A DNA stretch of 13,387 bases from Erysipelotrichia bacterium (GTDB lineage: Bacteria; Bacillota_I; Bacilli_A; Erysipelotrichales; Erysipelotrichaceae). A program made the position numbers and the translations under genes. The notes under the pieces are model-generated. The model worked only from the letters and a program-made list of their open reading frames with translations, searched no databases and was not told the origin of the DNA. Where the stretch lies: assembly GCA_009916335.1 (NCBI GenBank), contig SAAR01000066.1:1-13387 (forward strand), in the 5' to 3' direction. How positions within the stretch are numbered: position 1 is the first letter of the stretch; every line of letters starts with the position of its first letter. Positions 8,070 through 13,387 of the stretch are shown here, piece after piece.

Positions 8070-8425
8070 TAATGTTTATTTTCACAGGAATAATCAATAC
8101 TATTTTTGGTTATGCAATGTATGCTCTTTTTATTTATTTAGGGTGTCAATATATTTTTGCAAGTGGATTGGCAACGGTCTTGGGTATATTATTTAATTTT
8201 AAAACGATCAGTAAATTTGTATTTAAGGCTAATGAAAATAGATTAATTTTTAAATTTTTTGGTGTTTATAGTCTTGTTTTTATCACAAATATAATATTGA
8301 TAAAAGTCTTTAAAGATTTTGGATTTAATGAATATCTAGCTGGTTTAGTGGCTACTTTTCCATGTGCTATTATGTCTTTTATATTGAATAAATTTTATGT
8401 ATTTAAAGAAGGATTGGGAAGATGA
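8051..8425 (+). CDS. GtrA-family membrane protein
   Basis: This small inner-membrane protein of 124 residues has four predicted spans, at about 6-28, 33-53, 70-88 and 94-116. The family features are the FTGIINTIFGYAMYALF opening, the ILFNFKTISKFVF segment after span 2, and the closing SFILNKFYVF, matching the N-x3-(R/K)-(W/F)-V-F ending of GtrA. GtrA proteins are thought to help move polyprenyl-phosphate-linked sugars across the membrane. I chose the GTG at 8051, which overlaps rfbH by 19 bases: it restores the usual MLKK-type N-terminus and has AAGAG a few bases upstream. The alternative ATG at 8072 would cut into span 1 and has no Shine-Dalgarno site. The gene is far more A+T-rich than rfbH; it ends in an ATGA overlap with the GtrB-like gene, its usual partner. 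Confidence 0.85.
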   Translation: MLKKQIIMFIFTGIINTIFGYAMYALFIYLGCQYIFASGLATVLGILFNFKTISKFVFKANENRLIFKFFGVYSLVFITNIILIKVFKDFGFNEYLAGLVATFPCAIMSFILNKFYVFKEGLGR

Positions 8426-9372
8426 AATTAATTAGTGTTGTAACACCATGTTTTAATGAACAGGATAATGTAGAAGAATTGTATATGAGGGTCAAAAATA
8501 CTATGAACCTCTTAGCTAATTATAAATATGAACATATCTTTATTGATAATGCATCAACTGATAATACTGTTAATGTATTAAAATCTATTGCAAGTAAAGA
8601 TAAAAATATCAAAGTAATTGTGAATTCTCGTAATTTCGGGCATATGCGATCTCCTGTTTATGGTATGTTTCAAGCATCAGGGGATGCAATCATATCCATT
8701 GTATCCGATTTACAAGATCCTCCTGAAATGATTTTAGATTTTATCAAAGGATGGGAAACGGGGAATGATATTGTTTTAGCTATAAAACAATCAAGCGAAG
8801 AAAATAAATTGATGTTTAAAATAAGAAAATTATACTATAGCTTACTAAGTAAACTTTCAGAAGTCGAAGTCTTCAAAAATTATACTGGATTTGGGCTTTA
8901 TGACAGAAAAGTTATAAATGCAGTTAAGGAATTAAAAGACACTTATCCATTTTTTAGGGGAATGATTGCAGAAGTTGGATTTAAAGTGCTTAAAATTAAT
9001 TATAATCAGCCAGTAAGACTAAGAGGTATTACAAAAAACAACTTTTATACATTGTATGATATTGGTATCCTAGGTATTATTAATAATTCAAAAATACCAT
9101 TACGAATGGCTATTTTTATGGGTGTATTTTTTGGCATGATAAGCTTGATAGTTGGATTTGGTTATTTTATTGCAAAATTATTATACTGGAACACCATGTC
9201 TCTTGGTGTTGCTCCTTTGATAATAATGAGTTCTTTAATGTTTTCTATAATGTTGTTTTTCATTGGTATTATTGGTGAATATATAGGTGCGATTTATACT
9301 CAAGTTCTAAATCGACCTCTTGTATTTGAAAAAGAGAGAATAAATTTTGATTCAAAAGGAGAAATGGAATAA
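8422..9372 (+). CDS. GtrB/DPM1-like polyprenyl-phosphate glycosyltransferase (family 2)
   Basis: This protein of 316 residues probably transfers a sugar from a nucleotide sugar to undecaprenyl phosphate on the cytoplasmic side. The N-terminal GT-A domain shows VVTPCFNEQDN (6-16), the IDNASTDNT nucleotide-binding segment (41-49), and DLQDPPE (96-102), the metal and donor motif of the GtrB/ArnC/dolichol-phosphate-mannose-synthase group. A RLRGITKNNFYTL segment (199-211) corresponds to the conserved Arg-rich loop before the membrane part. Two C-terminal spans follow at about 227-252 and 262-292, ending in YTQVLNRP, as in GtrB. It overlaps gtrA by ATGA, the classic pairing, and overlaps the next start as TAATG. 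The sugar it carries cannot be read from sequence. Confidence 0.9.
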   Translation: MKLISVVTPCFNEQDNVEELYMRVKNTMNLLANYKYEHIFIDNASTDNTVNVLKSIASKDKNIKVIVNSRNFGHMRSPVYGMFQASGDAIISIVSDLQDPPEMILDFIKGWETGNDIVLAIKQSSEENKLMFKIRKLYYSLLSKLSEVEVFKNYTGFGLYDRKVINAVKELKDTYPFFRGMIAEVGFKVLKINYNQPVRLRGITKNNFYTLYDIGILGIINNSKIPLRMAIFMGVFFGMISLIVGFGYFIAKLLYWNTMSLGVAPLIIMSSLMFSIMLFFIGIIGEYIGAIYTQVLNRPLVFEKERINFDSKGEME

Positions 9373-12074
9373 TGATGAATAAAATAACTTATTTTCTTAA
9401 TCATAAATACCAAATTATAAGTGCTTTGATACTAACATTTTTATTTTATCGAACGACTATGCATGGATTACATGGTATTCCATTGTATGGAGATAACGCT
9501 GATGCAACTTATCCTTCTTTTCGAGCTGTTTTATATTATGTAAAAAACTTCTATTTCTATGGATATGATCAGTTTACACATGGAGGTGGCTCAGAATATT
9601 TTTTACGCCCTAATTTCCCTTCTTATAATATAATATTTATATTTGCTGGTATATTACATAGTGTTTTTTCAAGTATTGATCCTATGGATTTATATATGGG
9701 TTCTTTATTCTTATCAACATTTCTAGGATTTTATTTTGCACAATTATTAGGTCTTAAATTGTGGCTATCTAAAGAACTTGCTTTGGTATTTGCTACAATT
9801 TTTATTTTATTTCCTCTAACAATTTCTTATCTTGGTATTATGCATTTTTATATGATCTCTGTGTTATTACCAATGTTAATTTATTTGAATTTGCAGCTAC
9901 TGTATTCATCGTCTTTTAAAAAAATATTATGTGCCATCACAATGAATGTAAGTTACTTATTTTTGGGCTATGTTCCTTTGCAGCTTGCAGGTTTTGCTAT
10001 AAGTTTACTTTTTGTGTTAATGTATGCATATTCATATGATTTGTTGAAATATGAACAAATTAAAAGACTTGCTATTGTTTCTTTAGTAACTCTCATTGTA
10101 ATATCCCCAACCTATTTTGCATATAAAGGGTTCAACCTTCTTGTTGACACAACATCAATAAGCTCAGTAAGTCAAGTTGCTTGGGTAGGTGCATATAATT
10201 TCTCTGACCTATTTGGTTTTACTTTAGGAAAAGCAGGGAGTGAAGGTGGTTTGGTTTCTTTCGGTCTGCTTCCGATATTGATTATAGTATATACATTTTT
10301 AAATAATATTTTTGGTAAAGAAAAAATTCTTTTAACAAAGTTTTCTAGACTATCACTAATTGTTTATGGTATTTATTTTTTAACATTGTTTGGACAACAA
10401 TCTATCATGTCAGAGGTAATGTATTATTTAGTTCCAGTATTTGGTAAAATGCATTATTATGCTAGGTACATACTTCTTTTTCATATTTTTCTTGCTGTAG
10501 TTGTTGTATTTTCTGTCAAAGAAATTGTAACTAAAAATGATATATTTAATAAGCTATTTATAGGTTTACTAATATCGATTGTATTATTTATAGCTTTTTT
10601 TATCAAAATTGATCCAGGTTTAGCAGCTGTGAGATTTAATATTACAGAAATAAAATTAGGATTTCTAATTTTGGCAGTAGTTGTTTTTTATGGGTTTATT
10701 CAGTTTTCAAAAGAATCATCAAAGTACTATTTATTTGAATTTGCACTAATTTTTATATCATTGAACTTTATGTACACCAATGTCAATGCTTTAAATACAG
10801 CATATGATTCTCATAAAAAAATTATTTTTGAAAATGAACTTAATACCTTAATCGATTTTATGAAAAAGCCCAATAATCAATTAGTAAAGTATATAAATTT
10901 TGATAAAAATACACATCCTTACGTATCGCATAACCTACCTTGGGTTGTTGCAGATAATATTAAGCTTCTTTCTCCACATGGATATGAACTACACTTAGCA
11001 CGTGATAGCGAGTATGCAAAAATGGTACCATATTATGGGACTCAAAATATATCTGCTGCACTAATATTTAACTTCAAACCTGATTATATTATTATTAGTA
11101 AAGATGAATTAGATAGTTTGAAATTTTTAATACCTTATATTGATTTTCAGCAAAAACTGCTTCTATCAAATGGTCAAACAGTTTTCGCTACCACCTTTAA
11201 TAAAATGGCAGAGATGAAGACATTGAAAATGGTGCCAGATAAAAGAATAGTTGCAAATAGTATGCAACCTGTATATATTAAAGGCTTTTCAAATAAAAAC
11301 TTAGATTCTAGTATAATATATCACCAATCACCCTTAAATTATATTTTTCCAGAAAATTATTTTGATGGTTGGTCAAAAAGTAAAACCTCAAATAATCTAT
11401 TGAATAGTCAAAATGAACCAACGAATTTCTTTATTCACGAAGTTCCTCAATCTATTGATAATGGTCTAGTTATGAAAGCAGATGAAGTATTTTCATTGCC
11501 AGCTGAAGAAATATTTAAAGTTGATGGGTTTACAAATGAAAAAATTAATGGAAAATTTTTAGTCCATAACCATTTCCCATTAAATACACAGTTCCCAAAA
11601 AATATGTTCGATGGATGGACAATAAGTAGAACAGGTGTATTGTTTGATAGCAAGAACAATCAAACAAACTTTCATTTAGTTGATATTGATACTAAAATGA
11701 AAAAATATTATGATGGAATAATACAAATTTATGGACAAGGAGATATTTCAACTTTAAATATCATTCAATCTAAAATTGGACAGGTAGAATTAGATATTGA
11801 AGTATTCGATAATGTTGTTATAGAATATTTACCATGGATTGGACCTAGTTTAAGATTTGAAGTAGATGGTAAAGAAGTCATACCAGAAGTAGCTAATATG
11901 CATTCTATACTTAAGGTGAATAGTGGAAATCATCATATCAAAATAACTTATCGAAATATTATGTTATTTATTGGGTTGAATCTATTGCTTATGTTGTTTA
12001 CTGTTAATGTGTTTGTTTTCCTAATCAATCCATTATTTCAAATATTACGTAAATACGCCAGGATTAAAAAATGA
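9372..12074 (+). CDS. Large multi-span membrane protein, candidate GT-C glycosyltransferase with duplicated periplasmic module
   Basis: This protein of 900 residues has about 12-14 predicted membrane spans between residues 13 and 466, a soluble part from about 470 to 860, and one final span (863-885) before a basic tail. The first long loop carries an acidic YGDNADATYPSF stretch (39-50, with D41 and D44), the place where GT-C transferases keep their catalytic Asp. Residues about 805-860 (EYLPWIGPSLRFEVDGKEV, then VNSGNHHIKITYRN) resemble the C-terminal beta domain of YfhO-like membrane proteins. Between them two copies of a roughly 55-residue unit are present (about 637-691 and 718-772). Following GtrA and GtrB, it fits the third, sugar-transferring member of a gtr set, probably acting at the periplasmic face; this is inferred from context. 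AGGAGA at 9357-9362 precedes the first of two adjacent ATGs; the second, at 9375, is possible. Confidence 0.75.
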   Translation: MMNKITYFLNHKYQIISALILTFLFYRTTMHGLHGIPLYGDNADATYPSFRAVLYYVKNFYFYGYDQFTHGGGSEYFLRPNFPSYNIIFIFAGILHSVFSSIDPMDLYMGSLFLSTFLGFYFAQLLGLKLWLSKELALVFATIFILFPLTISYLGIMHFYMISVLLPMLIYLNLQLLYSSSFKKILCAITMNVSYLFLGYVPLQLAGFAISLLFVLMYAYSYDLLKYEQIKRLAIVSLVTLIVISPTYFAYKGFNLLVDTTSISSVSQVAWVGAYNFSDLFGFTLGKAGSEGGLVSFGLLPILIIVYTFLNNIFGKEKILLTKFSRLSLIVYGIYFLTLFGQQSIMSEVMYYLVPVFGKMHYYARYILLFHIFLAVVVVFSVKEIVTKNDIFNKLFIGLLISIVLFIAFFIKIDPGLAAVRFNITEIKLGFLILAVVVFYGFIQFSKESSKYYLFEFALIFISLNFMYTNVNALNTAYDSHKKIIFENELNTLIDFMKKPNNQLVKYINFDKNTHPYVSHNLPWVVADNIKLLSPHGYELHLARDSEYAKMVPYYGTQNISAALIFNFKPDYIIISKDELDSLKFLIPYIDFQQKLLLSNGQTVFATTFNKMAEMKTLKMVPDKRIVANSMQPVYIKGFSNKNLDSSIIYHQSPLNYIFPENYFDGWSKSKTSNNLLNSQNEPTNFFIHEVPQSIDNGLVMKADEVFSLPAEEIFKVDGFTNEKINGKFLVHNHFPLNTQFPKNMFDGWTISRTGVLFDSKNNQTNFHLVDIDTKMKKYYDGIIQIYGQGDISTLNIIQSKIGQVELDIEVFDNVVIEYLPWIGPSLRFEVDGKEVIPEVANMHSILKVNSGNHHIKITYRNIMLFIGLNLLLMLFTVNVFVFLINPLFQILRKYARIKK
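11280..11687 (+). repeat. Internal duplication of about 55 codons in the large membrane protein
   Basis: Two stretches of the 900-residue protein align over about 55 residues: 637-691 (bases about 11280-11444) and 718-772 (about 11523-11687), with one single-residue insertion and one deletion. Shared landmarks are GFSN/GFTN, H then PLN, FPENYFDGW/FPKNMFDGW, SK/SR-T and TNF. The period is about 81 residues. The DNA copies are visibly related but diverged, so the duplication is not recent. Confidence 0.8.
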
Positions 12075-13387
12075 CTTTTGCAGTAATTAGTGCATGGCCG
12101 GAAATAAAAAATGCAGAATATGAGATTATAGAAAGAATAAAAATATCTGCAAAAAATAATAATGCCGAGTGTATTGTTGTTGATAATGAGGGGTATATTA
12201 TTGGAGAAAATGATCAGAGGGTTGGTACGTATTTAGAGGGAAATGAAGTAGAATTCGTTATAGCATTACATTTTATTTCAGAGAAGCTTTATAATTGCTA
12301 CATGTATGGAGCTATGTGGAATCCGCCAAAATTTTTAGTCGATTGGGGATATGAACAAGAAAGTAATAAGTACTTTACTTATGATGATTACCTTATTTAT
12401 GGATCTAGTAAAATCGATGGCCATTTAAAAAACCTTTTAGTGCAGACAGACAAAGATATTTCAGAATGCTTACATTTTATGACAAGTGTTCCGGGAATCC
12501 CCTTTACACCAAAGTTAACTGATGATGCACGACTTTTTTATTCTGGTATCAATTGGGAGAGAATTTCGAACTCAAAAGGTCGACATCATGATCTGTTTAA
12601 AGCATTAGATAATGAAAATTTGACTCGCATTTATGGACCTGAAAAGTTTCTTGATTCAATACCTTGGGATGGATATCAAACATATGCGGGTTCATTGCCT
12701 TTTGATGGTCTATCCGCAATGAAGGCTATTAATGAATGTGGTATTTCTTTAGTGCTTACCTCTGATATACATAGAGAAGCTGAAGCTGTTAGTAGCAGAT
12801 TGTTTGAAAGCTGTGCAGCTGGTGCGGTGTTGATTTGTGATGATAATCCTTATATTGTAAGAGAATTTGGGGATAGTGTACTTTATATTAATTATGACAA
12901 AACAGATTATACAAAAAATGTTGAACAAATTAAAAATCATTTAGAATGGATAAAAAACAATCAATCAGAAGCACTTGAGTTAGCTAGAAGATCTCAGAAA
13001 ATTTATACTGAAAAATTTCATTTGGATACAGTCCTTGCAAATATTATAGAAAAACACCCCGTACGAAAAGCTCAAGTTATAGAACAAAACTGTGATACAA
13101 AAACTGGTATCTCTGTAATTTTAAGAATTTTAACTATTAATGAACAACAGTTAAAATCTTTTATTCAATCAATTAATAATCAATATAATGTAACTAGTAT
13201 TGATTTGCTAGTTGTTTGTGATAAAACAGAAGAACAAACTATAGCAAATATTTTTTCTAAAAACCTTTCATCTTGCGTTAAAGTGAAAATTCTTGCAATG
13301 CAAATACTTGATGGAAATCAAAGAGTTATTACAACTGGATCGATGCTTGTATACGGACTAGAACATGCAAAATTTGATTATATTGCA
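12071..13387 (+). CDS. Glycosyltransferase fusion, GT-B (CgeB-like) plus start of a GT-A family 2 domain; truncated by the window edge
   Basis: The frame is open for 439 codons from the ATG at 12071 to the end of the window, so the 3' end is missing. The ATG overlaps the previous stop as ATGA and has AGGA seven bases upstream. Residues 1 to about 325 look like a GT-B protein of the CgeB/Glyco_trans_1_2 type: the key block is SSRLFESCAAGAVL (about 241-254, with R243 and E246), followed by a CDDNPYIVREFGDSVLY stretch, the usual donor-binding end of that fold. After a linker, TGISVILRILTINEQQLKSF (from residue 345) starts a second unit that resembles the first strand and helix of a family 2 GT-A domain, with INNQYNV and LLVVCD following. 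It probably adds one or two sugars to the growing repeat unit. Donor and acceptor cannot be told. Confidence 0.75.
   Translation, partial: MTFAVISAWPEIKNAEYEIIERIKISAKNNNAECIVVDNEGYIIGENDQRVGTYLEGNEVEFVIALHFISEKLYNCYMYGAMWNPPKFLVDWGYEQESNKYFTYDDYLIYGSSKIDGHLKNLLVQTDKDISECLHFMTSVPGIPFTPKLTDDARLFYSGINWERISNSKGRHHDLFKALDNENLTRIYGPEKFLDSIPWDGYQTYAGSLPFDGLSAMKAINECGISLVLTSDIHREAEAVSSRLFESCAAGAVLICDDNPYIVREFGDSVLYINYDKTDYTKNVEQIKNHLEWIKNNQSEALELARRSQKIYTEKFHLDTVLANIIEKHPVRKAQVIEQNCDTKTGISVILRILTINEQQLKSFIQSINNQYNVTSIDLLVVCDKTEEQTIANIFSKNLSSCVKVKILAMQILDGNQRVITTGSMLVYGLEHAKFDYIA

Noticed and set aside
8051..12074. Prophage serotype-conversion (gtr) island
   Set aside because: The gene order resembles phage gtr clusters, but there is no integrase, attachment repeat or phage gene, and the genes are coupled by overlaps to the polysaccharide genes on both sides.

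Overview
This window is a single, tightly packed polysaccharide-biosynthesis operon. All eleven genes lie on the + strand, each starting within 13 bases of, or overlapping, the gene before. Ten are complete and the last runs off the right edge. The low G+C, the A-rich Shine-Dalgarno sites and the protein style suggest a Campylobacterota (epsilonproteobacterial) O-antigen, capsule or glycan locus, perhaps of a Sulfurospirillum- or Arcobacter-like organism. That assignment is a judgement from style only; there is no rRNA or housekeeping marker here.

Region 1 (118-2179) is a GDP-sugar module. It holds GDP-mannose 4,6-dehydratase (gmd) and a short-chain dehydrogenase/reductase related to GDP-L-fucose synthase. 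The second protein lacks the cysteine that fucose synthase uses for epimerisation, so its product may be another GDP-6-deoxyhexose.

Region 2 (2193-8069) is a CDP-sugar module: glucose-1-phosphate cytidylyltransferase (rfbF), CDP-glucose 4,6-dehydratase (rfbG), an acetolactate-synthase-like thiamine-diphosphate enzyme, an NAD(P)-dependent sugar reductase/epimerase, and the iron-sulphur/pyridoxamine 3-dehydrase RfbH (E1). This set matches the known logic of CDP-yersiniose synthesis: make CDP-4-keto-3,6-dideoxyglucose, add a two-carbon unit from pyruvate at C4 (YerE type), then reduce the new carbonyl (YerF type). The window therefore probably encodes a two-carbon-branched 3,6-dideoxyhexose. The reductase partner of E1 (E3, DdhD/AscD) is not in the window.

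Region 3 (8051-12074) is a GtrA / GtrB-like / large membrane protein trio of markedly lower G+C. It looks like a polyprenyl-phosphate sugar system: a cytoplasmic transferase loads a sugar on the lipid, GtrA helps flip it, and the 900-residue multi-span protein probably uses it on the periplasmic side. The large protein carries an internal duplication of about 55 residues in its soluble part. Region 4 (12071 to the right edge) is the start of a fused GT-B plus GT-A glycosyltransferase.

The first 117 bases hold only the leader of the operon and possibly the last codons of an upstream gene. No tRNA, rRNA, CRISPR array, insertion sequence or convincing internal terminator was seen.
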